Assembly (NCBI GenBank): GCA_947503625.1
Contig: CANNEK010000001.1
Location: forward strand, 1,172,152-1,236,151
From: an uncultured Kordiimonas sp.
GTDB lineage: Bacteria > Pseudomonadota > Alphaproteobacteria > Sphingomonadales > Kordiimonadaceae
Length of the DNA stretch: 64,000 nt
Direction of reading: 5' to 3'
The notes under the pieces were generated by a model that saw only the letters and a list, made by a program, of their open reading frames with translations, was not told the origin of the DNA and did no database searches. Positions 1 through 7,895 of the stretch are shown in pieces (the stretch's first letter is position 1; every line of letters begins with the position of its first letter). Position numbers and translations under genes: made by a program.

Positions 1-92
1 TCAGATGGTTCAAGCCCGCCACGCATTTTGTCTGCCGCCTTGAATAGGTCGGCAGCAAAGTCGAGGTCAGCTTTGCGAGTGTCTGTTGCCAT
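1..92 (-). CDS. hsdM: Type I restriction-modification DNA methylase (HsdM), N-terminal fragment cut by window edge
   Basis: Reading the minus strand from the ATG at 92 gives about 30 residues before the window ends. They contain the stretch FAADLFKAADKMRGGLEPS, which matches the conserved N-terminus of HsdM subunits (usual pattern: LWKAADKLRG followed by an acidic/Ser residue and the YKHVVLGLIFLKY block, which would lie outside). HsdM methylates adenine within the HsdMS or HsdRMS complex in the cytoplasm. The gene is divergent from the unknown pair starting at 260 and lies in the tRNA-Ser island, a common place for defence genes. Only the start is visible, so the presence of hsdS and hsdR is inferred. 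Confidence 0.7.
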   Translation of the reverse strand, partial: MATDTRKADLDFAADLFKAADKMRGGLEPS

Positions 93-259
93 TCAATCTT
101 TACTTTCTAATGCTCTGTGTTGACCCAATCAGTAGCAGAATAATTGTTGCTATAACAATTGATAGTGCTGTCTAGCATTAGAGTCTATGAACACATACAA
201 CTTGCGCGGCACGCCCGTGAACCCCATATTTGATAAGTATTAACTTGTTGGGGCAAGAT
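93..259. promoter_or_regulatory. Divergent intergenic region between hsdM and the unknown island operon
   Basis: This 167-base gap must hold the promoters of the left-going hsdM and the right-going 260..2302 operon. It is AT-rich around 130-180, with the element TTGTTGCTATAACAATTG near 145-162 that forms a near-palindrome (CAATTG/TTGTT-type half-sites). No assigned regulator; the two HTH proteins at 2384 and 2610 are candidates. Confidence 0.3.
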
Positions 260-1480
260 ATGGCTTCATTCAGCGGTTTCATTCGAAAATCACCTGCTCA
301 ACGATTACGAGCATTCCTTGAAACTCGGGGAGTTGACGCGCCTGTGGATTTCAATTGGACAAGCGAGGGGCGCGGCACCGCTTTGGTGCTATCCATTGAG
401 GACATGTTAGGGGCATTGCCGGATCGCCAGCAGGATGCAGTGAAAGCGGAATTGGACTTGCTCGCCAGCCTCTCTGACAATCACGGGTTGATTGGGGCAG
501 AGCAGATTTGCGCTGGTCAAGGAATCGACATTGAGCGCCTAGTGGGTATCCAAGATATTCTTCTATTTCTCGCGACGAAGCACCCAAAGGCAATTGATCG
601 GATTTCCGTGCAGGCGTCCCTGGTTCGCCGAAATGGTGGCAGGAACTGGTCAACTTTTCAATTCGATAATGATGGCAGACCTTGGGCGCTTGATAGCCAG
701 GCAGCGCGCGATGCATTCTTGAGCGAGACTGTCGCAATTCTTGATCTGCCAACCCACCGTAAACGTGTTGCTGATTGGTATGAGGCCGTCCGCTCGCACC
801 CTATCACGGGAGAAGAAACAACACTGACACAAGCGACAATCTATGTGGAGGAAAGGGCCGAGAGCGAGTTGGGTTTTGGACAATCTAAAACCCTGGAGAG
901 GCATGTGGTGCCGAAGGTACTGGAAGTCGGGGTTGCCTGCGACGCCAAAGCCCGCATTGTCGAAGTATGCGCAAAGGGCGGCAAGAAGGTGCGTGATCAG
1001 TATGCAGAAGCGTTCTCTCGGCATTTCGCGCCACACTCTGAACCGCCTATCGAGGTGCCGCGCAGGGATGTCGTGCTGGATGTTCTACGAAAAGAACCAG
1101 ATTTCCTAGTCGAACCCGCTGACGGCATCGAACGAATTGAAGTTTCCTCGCTCGATTTTCACGTCGCAGGTGGCGGTATCGCAAGAGTGGAGAGACGCGG
1201 CGAGGACGAAACGATCTACCAATTCCTTAATCGGCGTTTTGGCAGCCACTCCCCTTTGCAGGCGGCAGGGTGGCAAATCTTGGCAGCAACCCTTCGGATA
1301 GTTCTAGCACCAAGAGATGGGCAGCGTCGTCGGACGCTAACCATAACCTTAAGAGCGCCGAACACCACTACCCTGCCGAACAAAACCGAAAAGGACCGCC
1401 AATTCGTATTATCTCTCCTCGAGAGATGGGGAATGGTCGCGTCGCCTCCGAATGATTCGGACGTAGTGGAGCCGTCCTAA
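260..1480 (+). CDS. Unknown island protein, 406 aa (first gene of a two-gene unit)
   Basis: I do not recognise this family. The open frame begins at a TTG (230), but the ATG at 260 preceded by GGGGCAAG is a more natural start, giving MASFSGFIRKSPAQRLRAFL. The protein is soluble, with no signal peptide or membrane segment, mixed charge, a helix-rich N-terminal half and a C-terminal third rich in Arg and Thr ending in an acidic tail. No nuclease, helicase, ATPase or methylase motif was seen. It is followed with no gap by the next gene (TAA then ATG), so the two are very likely translationally coupled and act together. Its position between a type I methylase and the integrase makes a defence, regulatory or element-maintenance role possible, but that is inference. 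Confidence 0.7.
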   Translation: MASFSGFIRKSPAQRLRAFLETRGVDAPVDFNWTSEGRGTALVLSIEDMLGALPDRQQDAVKAELDLLASLSDNHGLIGAEQICAGQGIDIERLVGIQDILLFLATKHPKAIDRISVQASLVRRNGGRNWSTFQFDNDGRPWALDSQAARDAFLSETVAILDLPTHRKRVADWYEAVRSHPITGEETTLTQATIYVEERAESELGFGQSKTLERHVVPKVLEVGVACDAKARIVEVCAKGGKKVRDQYAEAFSRHFAPHSEPPIEVPRRDVVLDVLRKEPDFLVEPADGIERIEVSSLDFHVAGGGIARVERRGEDETIYQFLNRRFGSHSPLQAAGWQILAATLRIVLAPRDGQRRRTLTITLRAPNTTTLPNKTEKDRQFVLSLLERWGMVASPPNDSDVVEPS

Positions 1481-2302
1481 ATGTCTGCTGTTGGCCTACT
1501 TTGCGAGATTATTGCGCAATCGGGGAAGGCATCAGCGTCGGCATATGCCGAGCACCCAGATTTTGAAACGCTATCGTGCAGCGGATTTATTCGCAACGCG
1601 GGGGTGATGCAATCCGTTACGTGCCTGGATTGCGATATCGTACATGATGCCGAAATCGTACATGAAAACGGGCGATACGGCTATTTCTGCCCGGAGATTG
1701 GTTTTGTTGCCATACCGCGCGCAATGATCGAAGCGATCAAGCCGGACTTTCCAACCATCGTTGCGGCCCTGGCGGATAGCTTCCATTGCAAGCGCCGCAA
1801 ACCCACCGAGCTGCGAGGCGCAACATGGCGCATCGGATTGGTGGTCTATGAGGCTAGTGATGTATCGCTCTATCTGCAGCCCACGCTGCAAAGTGAGCAG
1901 GACGTTGCGAAACTCATGGCTGCTCTGTCCCAAGAGGTCAGGAGTCAACACCGTTTGATCCTGACGGCGAGTGGCACGTTGACCATACCCGATGCTAAGA
2001 CAGCGTTGTTGTCCGATGTCGTCGAAATCCAAACGGTTCAGCCAGCCTTTGCGGTGCTCACAGACCCACGAGACATCGTAGAGGCCCCGAGAAAAAGGCC
2101 TGGCGGCGCACCAAATCGATACAAAGAAATGCTTGGCTCGCTCATAGCGGCCCGAAAGCAAGACGGCAGCGCCTTGCCGGGGCGCAACGAGGAAGCGAAA
2201 GCAATTTTGGGCATCCTCAGTGACCAGAAAAGCAGCAAGAAACTGCCCTCTCTGTCAACGATTCAGCGCTATCTGACTGAAATGCGAAATTCTGAATCAT
2301 AA
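1481..2302 (+). CDS. Unknown island protein with Cys cluster, 273 aa (second gene of the unit)
   Basis: I do not recognise this family. The ATG directly abuts the stop of the upstream gene, which indicates coupling. Around residues 48-70 there is a CxxC pair (CLDCD) and, about 20 residues later, another Cys in YFCPE, which may form a small metal-binding knuckle with nearby His residues. The C-terminal 70 residues are basic, beginning with RKRPGGAPNRY and ending in a helical segment (LSTIQRYLTEM), as expected for a DNA-binding tail. No enzyme motif was seen. Both this protein and its partner contain an SGFIR tetrad-plus segment near the N-terminus; this may be coincidence. It is followed by an 81-base gap and the small HTH gene. 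Confidence 0.7.
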   Translation: MSAVGLLCEIIAQSGKASASAYAEHPDFETLSCSGFIRNAGVMQSVTCLDCDIVHDAEIVHENGRYGYFCPEIGFVAIPRAMIEAIKPDFPTIVAALADSFHCKRRKPTELRGATWRIGLVVYEASDVSLYLQPTLQSEQDVAKLMAALSQEVRSQHRLILTASGTLTIPDAKTALLSDVVEIQTVQPAFAVLTDPRDIVEAPRKRPGGAPNRYKEMLGSLIAARKQDGSALPGRNEEAKAILGILSDQKSSKKLPSLSTIQRYLTEMRNSES

Positions 2303-2383
2303 CTGGATCACAATTAGCGTTCTTTTTTGATCCAGCCAGCGTCCAGCATAGTCCGCTCATGCTCTAACAACGGAGAATGAGCC

Positions 2384-2599
2384 ATGACGGACACGACCGA
2401 ACTTCTCACTCACACTGCACAAATCCTTGCGGTCTCGCCAAGCGAAGCCGCACGCCTCTGCGGTATTGGGCGCACCACGCTTTACACTGCGCTTTCCTCT
2501 GGTGAACTCAGGAGCGCCAAGATCGGGACACGTCGCTTAATCACTATCGACGCCCTGCGCGATTGGCTGGAAAGGAACGAGCAGCCAACAGAAGCGTAA
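2384..2599 (+). CDS. Small helix-turn-helix DNA-binding protein (excisionase-like), 71 aa
   Basis: A short protein of the HTH_17/excisionase type. The segment SPSEAARLCGIGRTTLYTAL is the helix-turn-helix, followed by the wing (GELRSAKIGTRRLI) and a final DWLERN helix, the standard layout of MerR-fold Xis proteins. The start is supported by GGAG eight bases upstream of the ATG. It lies upstream of a second HTH protein and the tyrosine recombinase, so a role as recombination directionality factor or repressor of the integration module is likely. That role is inferred from context. Confidence 0.75.
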   Translation: MTDTTELLTHTAQILAVSPSEAARLCGIGRTTLYTALSSGELRSAKIGTRRLITIDALRDWLERNEQPTEA

Positions 2600-2609
2600 A
2601 GGGCGCGAT

Positions 2610-3035
2610 ATGCCAAAGAAAGCGCGCCTGAGCCGGATCAAATCATTCCGCACCTACACAATCGATGAAGCGGCAGAAGTTACCGACGTCTCGCCGCGTA
2701 CCATTCGTAATTGGGCGGCGGATGGCTTGCGCATACTGGATAACGAACGCCCCGCCTTGGTTCGCGGTGACGATCTGCGCGATTTCATCAAGGAAAAAAG
2801 GCAGAACAGAAAGATCAAGACCGCCCCGGATGAATTTTACTGCGTTCGTTGCAGACGACCTCGACACGCCGCCGGGGGCATTGCAGATTGCATTTTCAAG
2901 GGCACGCGCGTCACGCTTACTGCGCTCTGCGAGGTCTGCGAAACAGTGATGACCAAGCCGATTGTGGAGGCTCGTATTCCCAAGATTGCGCGAACCCTCG
3001 ACCTCACAATTAAGCGGCATGAAACGACATTATAA
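2610..3035 (+). CDS. HTH protein with C-terminal zinc ribbon, 141 aa
   Basis: The N-terminal 60 residues form a MerR-like helix-turn-helix (TIDEAAEVTDVSPRTIRNWA, then a wing and the helix DDLRDFIKEK). The C-terminal half carries two CxxC pairs (YCVRC and CEVCE, about 34 residues apart), a classical zinc-ribbon spacing. Ten bases separate it from the preceding HTH gene, so both probably share a transcript with the integrase downstream. Proteins of this layout accompany tyrosine recombinases in alphaproteobacterial islands; regulation of int or binding at att sites is inferred. Confidence 0.65.
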   Translation: MPKKARLSRIKSFRTYTIDEAAEVTDVSPRTIRNWAADGLRILDNERPALVRGDDLRDFIKEKRQNRKIKTAPDEFYCVRCRRPRHAAGGIADCIFKGTRVTLTALCEVCETVMTKPIVEARIPKIARTLDLTIKRHETTL

Positions 3036-3128
3036 TGGTGGACACACGCCCCCTTGTTTTTCCGTTTCGAACCCATGCCGACTGGCGGGCTTCCTGCGCG
3101 GCTACTTTACCACTGAAAGGAGGCTTAT

Positions 3129-4157
3129 ATGAGCAAGCGTCCCATTGAGAAGAACGAGCGTACAAAACGCCAGTTTTTGCACTATCGGAAGTATGCACGC
3201 CAGCTGTCGGAGAAAACGCTCGACCGCGAAATAGCCGCACTGGAGAGGTTCGACGTTTGGAACGGACGCAAGGACTTCACGCGCTTTCATATCGAATGGG
3301 CGATGGGTTTTCGCACCCATCTGGAACAAGCCAAAGGCGCAACCGGCAAACCTCTTGGAAAGTCTACCACACGGGCCATTCTGACGGTGCTCCGAGAGTT
3401 CGTGCTCTGGCTTTCTCAGCAAGACGGCTTTCGCAGTCGGATCAAACCGTCGGATGCCGATTACTTTAATCTCTCGCACCGTGACGAAGCGGAAGCCCGC
3501 GCTGCTCCGCCACGTCCAGCACCAAGCGTTAACCAAGCCAAGCGCGCATTGTCTATGATGCCGGAAGGTGACGCCCGTACGCTGCGCGACAAGGCGATAT
3601 TTGCTCTGCTGTGTCTGACCGGCATTCGTGTGAACGCGCTGATCTCGCTGAGAGTAAAGCATGTAGACCTAGTCGAAAGGTCAGTGACGCAAAATCCGCG
3701 TGAAGTGGCCACGAAATCCGGCAAAAGCATCGACACATTCTTCGCAAAAGGTTTTGAAGATGCCGAGTCGGCACTGGCGTCATGGATCGAACACTTGGAC
3801 GAAGTCGCACTCTACGGCCCGGACGATCCACTCTTTCCGGCCACTGCCATCGCTGCCCGGGCGAATAATGGTTTCAAGGCGACCGGCTTCGCGCGCCGAC
3901 CCTGGAAGAGTACCGAACCCACTCGCAAGATCGTCAATGGTGCTTTCGCCAAGGCGGGGCTGCCCCAGTTCGGGCCTCATGCTTTCCGGCACATGCTGGC
4001 ACGCCATGCGGCAAACACCGCGACTTCTGTGGCCGAGTTGGTCGCCAATTCCCAAAATCTTGGTCACACCGATGTTCTGACCACTTTACGCAGCTACGGC
4101 CAGATCAGCCGGGAACGCCAGCGTGAACTGATCACGGGCCTGAAGCCCGATGCATGA
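3129..4157 (+). CDS. int: Tyrosine recombinase / tRNA-Ser island integrase, 342 aa
   Basis: Site-specific tyrosine recombinase. The N-terminal SAM-like core-binding domain spans roughly residues 15-125 and the catalytic domain 140-335. Catalytic residues are recognisable: Arg in LTGIRVNAL, Lys in TKSGKS, the HxxR box in PHAFRHML, a His in LGHTDVLTT and the nucleophilic Tyr in RSYGQIS. A strong ribosome site (AAGGAGG) lies just ahead of the ATG. The gene ends 125 bases from the 3' end of a tRNA-Ser gene, the usual arrangement for an integrase that uses the tRNA 3' end as attachment site. It therefore probably catalyses integration and excision of the island that continues left of the window. 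Confidence 0.9.
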   Translation: MSKRPIEKNERTKRQFLHYRKYARQLSEKTLDREIAALERFDVWNGRKDFTRFHIEWAMGFRTHLEQAKGATGKPLGKSTTRAILTVLREFVLWLSQQDGFRSRIKPSDADYFNLSHRDEAEARAAPPRPAPSVNQAKRALSMMPEGDARTLRDKAIFALLCLTGIRVNALISLRVKHVDLVERSVTQNPREVATKSGKSIDTFFAKGFEDAESALASWIEHLDEVALYGPDDPLFPATAIAARANNGFKATGFARRPWKSTEPTRKIVNGAFAKAGLPQFGPHAFRHMLARHAANTATSVAELVANSQNLGHTDVLTTLRSYGQISRERQRELITGLKPDA

Positions 4158-4207
4158 GTCGGGTAATACCTCAATAGATGGAAACAGACAGTCAATAACC
4201 ACACAGC

Positions 4208-4227
4208 GTGGGAACCAATGTGGGAAC
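4208..4227. repeat. Tandem direct repeat GTGGGAAC x2, 12-base period
   Basis: The octamer GTGGGAAC occurs at 4208-4215 and 4220-4227, between the integrase stop and the tRNA 3' end. Short direct repeats in this place are typical arm-type binding sites of tyrosine recombinases; that function is inferred. Confidence 0.5.
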
Positions 4228-4235
4228 GAGCGCGT

Positions 4236-4256
4236 TAGCGATACATAATATCGTTA
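4236..4256. repeat. Imperfect inverted repeat between integrase and tRNA
   Basis: TAGCGATA and TATCGTTA flank a five-base spacer (CATAA); seven of eight positions pair. It may be an integrase or excisionase binding site. Position and symmetry are seen; function is inferred. Confidence 0.4.
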
Positions 4257-4282
4257 TAGAACAATGGCGTAATGAAGGTGGA

Positions 4283-4310
4283 TGGCGGAGACGAAGGGAT
4301 TCGAACCCTC
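4283..4310. other. Predicted island attachment site (att core) in the tRNA-Ser 3' end
   Basis: Tyrosine recombinases of this kind usually use the T arm and acceptor stem of a tRNA as the crossover core. The integrase sits directly next to this tRNA's 3' end, so the core should lie here. The matching copy would be outside the window to the left, so this is inference from layout only. Confidence 0.45.
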
Positions 4311-4372
4311 GATACCGTTGCCAGTATACTCCCTTAGCAGGGGAGCGCTTTCGACCACTCAGCCACGTCTCC
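4283..4372 (-). tRNA. tRNA-Ser (anticodon GCU)
   Basis: The minus strand folds as a 90-nt type II tRNA. The acceptor stem pairs GGAGACG (4372-4366) with CGTCTCC (4293-4287), followed by discriminator G and an encoded CCA at 4285-4283. The D arm is GGCTGAGTGG-like, the anticodon GCT lies at 4338-4336 in the loop CTGCTAA, there is a long variable arm as required for tRNA-Ser, and the T arm contains GGTTCGAATCC. It reads AGC/AGU serine codons. The 3' end points toward the integrase, so this gene is the likely attachment site of the island. Confidence 0.97.
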
Positions 4373-4508
4373 GCCGCCGTGAATAGCGAAGCCCCCCCGC
4401 CGAGTCAACGAGACTTTCCATCTTGATCAAAAAAAAGTGGCTTGCAGCCACGTGCAACCTATTTCACGGTGCAGAAATCTTTGATGCTGCGCCTTGAAAG
4501 GAAGCCTG

Positions 4509-5414
4509 ATGGAAACCGTACGCACACCGGATGAGCAGTTTGAAAACCTGCCTGATTTTCCCTTTTCACCTCACTATGTTGAAGGTCTGGATGGGTACGA
4601 AAACATCCGCATCGCCTATATAGACGAAGGACCAAAGGATGCAGACCGGGTGTTCCTGTGCCTGCACGGGGAACCAAGCTGGAGTTATCTTTACCGGCAC
4701 ATGATCCCGCATTTCGTCAAATCCGGTGCCCGGGTAATTGCACCCGACCTTGTCGGCTTCGGGCGCTCGGACAAACCGGTGAAAGACAACGACTATACCT
4801 TCCATTTTCATCGCAACTATCTGCTGCGGTTCATCGAAAGGCTTGACCTGCAAAACATCACCCTTGTCTGCCAGGACTGGGGCGGCCTTCTGGGGTTAAC
4901 GCTGCCGATGGACATGAAAGACCGTTTCAAGCGGCTGCTGGTTATGAATACGGGCCTAGCTGTCGGCATGGGCGCAAGCGAAGGCTTCAACGCCTGGCGC
5001 GACTATGTTGCCAACACGCCAAACCTGCCAATTGGCGCCATCATGAAACGCGCAACACCGCACCTTTCCGATGCTGAAGTGGCGGCCTATGATGCACCTT
5101 TCCCTGACGATTTGTACAAAGCAGGTGCCCGGCGGTTTCCGGCGCTTGTAATGACAGAACCGGATATGGAAGGTGTTGAAACATCAAAGCGCGCGGCGGC
5201 ATTCTGGTCCACGGAATGGCAAGGCGAAAGCTTTATGGCAATCGGCATGCAAGACCCTGTCCTCGGGCCGCCTGCCATGCATATGCTGCGAAAACTGATA
5301 AAAAACTGCCCGGAACCATTGGAAATTGCAGATGGCGGGCATTTCGTGCAGGAATGGGGAGATCAGATAGCACCGGCAGCGCTAAAGCATTTCGGTGATA
5401 TCGACCAGCATTAA
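4509..5414 (+). CDS. Haloalkane dehalogenase, DhlA/DhmA type (HLD-I), 301 aa
   Basis: Alpha/beta-hydrolase that cleaves carbon-halogen bonds of haloalkanes to give an alcohol and halide, in the cytoplasm. Visible are the oxyanion segment LHGEPSWSYLYRHMIP (residues 53-67), the nucleophile elbow QDWGG with Asp123 followed by halide-binding Trp124, a cap Trp163 in NAWRDY, the acid Asp249 in MQDPVLGP and catalytic His278 in DGGHFVQEWG. The order D-D-H and overall similarity place it with Xanthobacter DhlA and DhmA rather than DhaA/LinB. The DhlA-specific duplicated cap stretch is absent, leaving a shorter cap. The ATG at 4509 has AAAGGA seven bases upstream; the upstream TTG at 4494 lies before that site. 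It stands alone just outside the tRNA-linked island. Confidence 0.9.
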   Translation: METVRTPDEQFENLPDFPFSPHYVEGLDGYENIRIAYIDEGPKDADRVFLCLHGEPSWSYLYRHMIPHFVKSGARVIAPDLVGFGRSDKPVKDNDYTFHFHRNYLLRFIERLDLQNITLVCQDWGGLLGLTLPMDMKDRFKRLLVMNTGLAVGMGASEGFNAWRDYVANTPNLPIGAIMKRATPHLSDAEVAAYDAPFPDDLYKAGARRFPALVMTEPDMEGVETSKRAAAFWSTEWQGESFMAIGMQDPVLGPPAMHMLRKLIKNCPEPLEIADGGHFVQEWGDQIAPAALKHFGDIDQH

Positions 5415-5440
5415 TCAAGGCAATCTCAGGGGGAGGTACT

Positions 5441-6772
5441 ATGTCATATTCAACAATTGGAAAGTCGCTTTTGGGCGGCGCACTCGCGCTGGCAATGACA
5501 GCGGCAACTGCAGCAGACGACCTGACGGACGCAATCGCTGCAGACTACAGTTATCTCGGTCCGCTGTTCACTCATTTCCACCAAAACCCGGAATTATCAT
5601 TCGTGGAAACCAAGACTGCGGGAAGACTTGCCGCTGAACTTGAAGCACTTGGGTTCACGGTGACAACCGGTGTTGGGGGCACAGGTGTCGTCGCAATGAT
5701 GGAAAATGGCGACGGTCCGCAGGTACTGGTACGCGCCGACATGGACGGATTGCCGGTCAAAGAAGACAGCGGCCTCGCCTATGCTTCGACTGCCACGCAG
5801 ATTAACATCAACGGCATTGAAATGCCTGTGATGCATGCGTGCGGCCATGACATGCACATGACATCACTTGTGGGCACGGCGCGGAGACTTGTGGCCATGC
5901 GCGATCAATGGAGTGGTACCCTGATGTTGATCGGCCAACCAGCCGAGGAACGCATTGGCGGTGCCAAAGCCATGGTCGAAGACAATCTTTATGAGCGCTT
6001 TGGACGCCCTGATTACGCGTTGGCGCTGCATGTAGCGGCCGGCGAACCTGCCGGACAAATCATCTATGGCTCTGGCCTGACATACTCAAGCTCTGACAGC
6101 GTAGACATCCGCGTATACGGCACAGGCACGCACGGTGCGTCTCCTCATCTGGGTAACGACCCGATTGTATTGGCGTCTCAAATTGTCGGGGCGCTGCAGA
6201 CACTTGTCTCCAGAGAGATATCGCCTCTTGAAGCGGGGGTTGTAACAGTTGGTTCCTTTCATGCCGGGACCAAACACAACATCATTTCTGACCACGCTGA
6301 CCTTCAACTGACCGTACGCTCCAACAGTGAGGCAGTGCGCGAAAAGCTATTGCAGGGAATCAAGCGGATTGCCGAAAACATGGGCCGTGTCGCGGGCCTG
6401 CCAGAGGACCGCCTGCCACGGGTTGATCTGTCTGTCGAAGCAACACCCACCACCTACAACGATGAAGCACTGGCCGCGCGGCTCGGCCCTGTTCTGGATC
6501 AAGCCTTTGGCCCAGAAGGGACTGCACCGGCTGTACAGAGAGGGATGGGCGCTGAGGACTTCCCGTATTTCACTAACGTGGAGCCGCCGGTTCCGGGCTT
6601 TTATTTTGCGGTAGGCGGCACGTCGCAAGCGGATCTGGATGCACAGAAAAATGGCGGGCCACGCGTCGCCGGTCATCACTCTCCATTTTTTAAAATCGAG
6701 CCGGAAAGCTCGATAAAAGCAGGCGTTCGTGCTATGACTGTTGCAGTATTGGAATTGATGCCCGCCAACTAG
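5441..6772 (+). CDS. Exported M20-family amidohydrolase (hippurate hydrolase/carboxypeptidase-like), 443 aa
   Basis: Metal-dependent amidohydrolase that removes acyl groups from N-acyl amino acids or peptides; the exact substrate cannot be read. A Sec signal peptide is seen at residues 1-25 (hydrophobic core [18 protein letters not shown]), so it is periplasmic. Family motifs include RADMDGLP, the metal-binding [14 protein letters not shown] block, [11 protein letters not shown] with the catalytic Glu pair, ALHV, and a C-terminal GAEDFPYF stretch followed by GHHSPFF. The small dimerisation domain lies near residues 210-320. GGGGGAG is a good ribosome site. It follows the haloalkane dehalogenase by 26 bases and may share its transcript, and the VOC gene follows 11 bases later. 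Confidence 0.88.
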   Translation: MSYSTIGKSLLGGALALAMTAATAADDLTDAIAADYSYLGPLFTHFHQNPELSFVETKTAGRLAAELEALGFTVTTGVGGTGVVAMMENGDGPQVLVRADMDGLPVKEDSGLAYASTATQININGIEMPVMHACGHDMHMTSLVGTARRLVAMRDQWSGTLMLIGQPAEERIGGAKAMVEDNLYERFGRPDYALALHVAAGEPAGQIIYGSGLTYSSSDSVDIRVYGTGTHGASPHLGNDPIVLASQIVGALQTLVSREISPLEAGVVTVGSFHAGTKHNIISDHADLQLTVRSNSEAVREKLLQGIKRIAENMGRVAGLPEDRLPRVDLSVEATPTTYNDEALAARLGPVLDQAFGPEGTAPAVQRGMGAEDFPYFTNVEPPVPGFYFAVGGTSQADLDAQKNGGPRVAGHHSPFFKIEPESSIKAGVRAMTVAVLELMPAN

Positions 6773-6783
6773 AAAGCTCGCCT

Positions 6784-7209
6784 ATGGCTCTATCGGCCTT
6801 ACCGCCTTTTCACCTAGCAGTCCCTGTAGATGACTTACGGGCAGCACGCCAATTCTATGGAGAGCTTCTTGAGTGCCCCGAGGGGCGCTCATCTAACACA
6901 TGGATAGACTTCAACCTGTTCGGCCATCAGTTTGTTGTGCACCTGGCTCAACCTGTTGGCCAGCCGCAAGCGAACGACGTAGACGGCGACAACGTGCCCA
7001 GTTTTCACTTCGGATGTGTTCTGGATTGGGATGACTGGCATGTCCTTGCGGGCAAGCTGGTTGCATCGAATGTTGATTTTGTGATCAAACCGAAAATCCG
7101 GTTTGAGGGCGAAGTTGGCGAGCAGGCAACAATGTTCTTCCGCGACCCGGCAGGCAACGCGCTGGAATTCAAAGCCTTCAAAGACCCTTCACAGCTTTTC
7201 GCGAAATAG
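6784..7209 (+). CDS. VOC-family (glyoxalase-like) protein, 141 aa
   Basis: A two-module vicinal-oxygen-chelate protein. The N-terminal betaalphabeta unit is [20 protein letters not shown] and the C-terminal part has the typical [15 protein letters not shown] strand with the metal-ligand Glu position. The His of FHLAVPV and the Glu in LEFK are the expected metal ligands. No signal peptide. It begins 11 bases after the M20 gene, so it probably belongs to the same operon. Substrate is unknown: this superfamily includes lyases, dioxygenases and resistance proteins. Confidence 0.8.
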   Translation: MALSALPPFHLAVPVDDLRAARQFYGELLECPEGRSSNTWIDFNLFGHQFVVHLAQPVGQPQANDVDGDNVPSFHFGCVLDWDDWHVLAGKLVASNVDFVIKPKIRFEGEVGEQATMFFRDPAGNALEFKAFKDPSQLFAK

Positions 7210-7224
7210 CAGGGGTACCCTACA

Positions 7225-7785
7225 CTATTCTTTTTCGCGAAACTGGAAGAACACTCCTTCCAGCAAAAAGAACAGTGGTATTAAAACGAGGAACAGTTGC
7301 AGGCTGGTCGTCAACCCAAGCGGCGCAAACACCAGAACCCCAACCGCAATCAACAGGGGAATGCGTTCTCGCTTTCGGCGCATACATGCCCGCTGCCTCT
7401 GTTCCAGAAGGCTGAAACCGGGATGAACAGGGTTTTGCCCTTTCACAAGGCTTTCACCAACCCTGGCCTTGATATGCCAAAAAACAAGCCCGCCAAAGAA
7501 CAAGGTGCTCAGATAAATCAGCAGCATGTATATTTGAGGGTAGTTTTTCAGGAAGGGGAAAACCTTCACCGCAAGCGGCAGGGCAAAGGTGAAAAACACA
7601 TAGCTCGCGCCCTCAACCACCGCCACCCCGGCGGCAACAGCCAGCAAAAACAGAACGACCCGCCAAATGCGATACTTGGTTTTGGTCGCCTCATCGACGC
7701 TATATCCAGCTGCACGCCAGCCGACTCTGATGAACCGACCACCGCCCCGTGTTATAGGCGTCCCTTTCATTTCAAGTTCCGACAT
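7225..7785 (-). CDS. Four-helix inner-membrane protein of unknown function, 186 aa
   Basis: Unrecognised membrane protein. Hydrophobic segments lie near residues 45-65, 68-85, 88-105 and 143-175 (the last long enough for two helices), with a basic cytoplasmic-type loop RQRACMRRKRERI between them. The ATG has a strong GGAGGGG site upstream. An overlapping plus-strand frame is antisense and rich in Asn/Gln/Lys, so this strand is chosen. It faces the VOC gene tail to tail and is divergent from the chorismate mutase gene. Confidence 0.6.
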   Translation of the reverse strand: MSELEMKGTPITRGGGRFIRVGWRAAGYSVDEATKTKYRIWRVVLFLLAVAAGVAVVEGASYVFFTFALPLAVKVFPFLKNYPQIYMLLIYLSTLFFGGLVFWHIKARVGESLVKGQNPVHPGFSLLEQRQRACMRRKRERIPLLIAVGVLVFAPLGLTTSLQLFLVLIPLFFLLEGVFFQFREKE

Positions 7786-7895
7786 GAATTCCCCTCCGAA
7801 GCACGGCAGTATATTGACTATGACATGGCAACCAATTCAATAGTTAATTGGAAAGATGCTTCTAGAAAAACACAATGAAAGGATACCCTGAATTT

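Noticed and set aside
4208-4426. Short plus-strand open frame across the tRNA
   Set aside because: It covers the complement of tRNA-Ser and has no ribosome site.
7297-7878. 193-residue plus-strand open frame
   Set aside because: It is antisense to the four-helix membrane protein, which has a strong ribosome site and helix pattern; this frame is Asn/Gln/Lys-rich without features.
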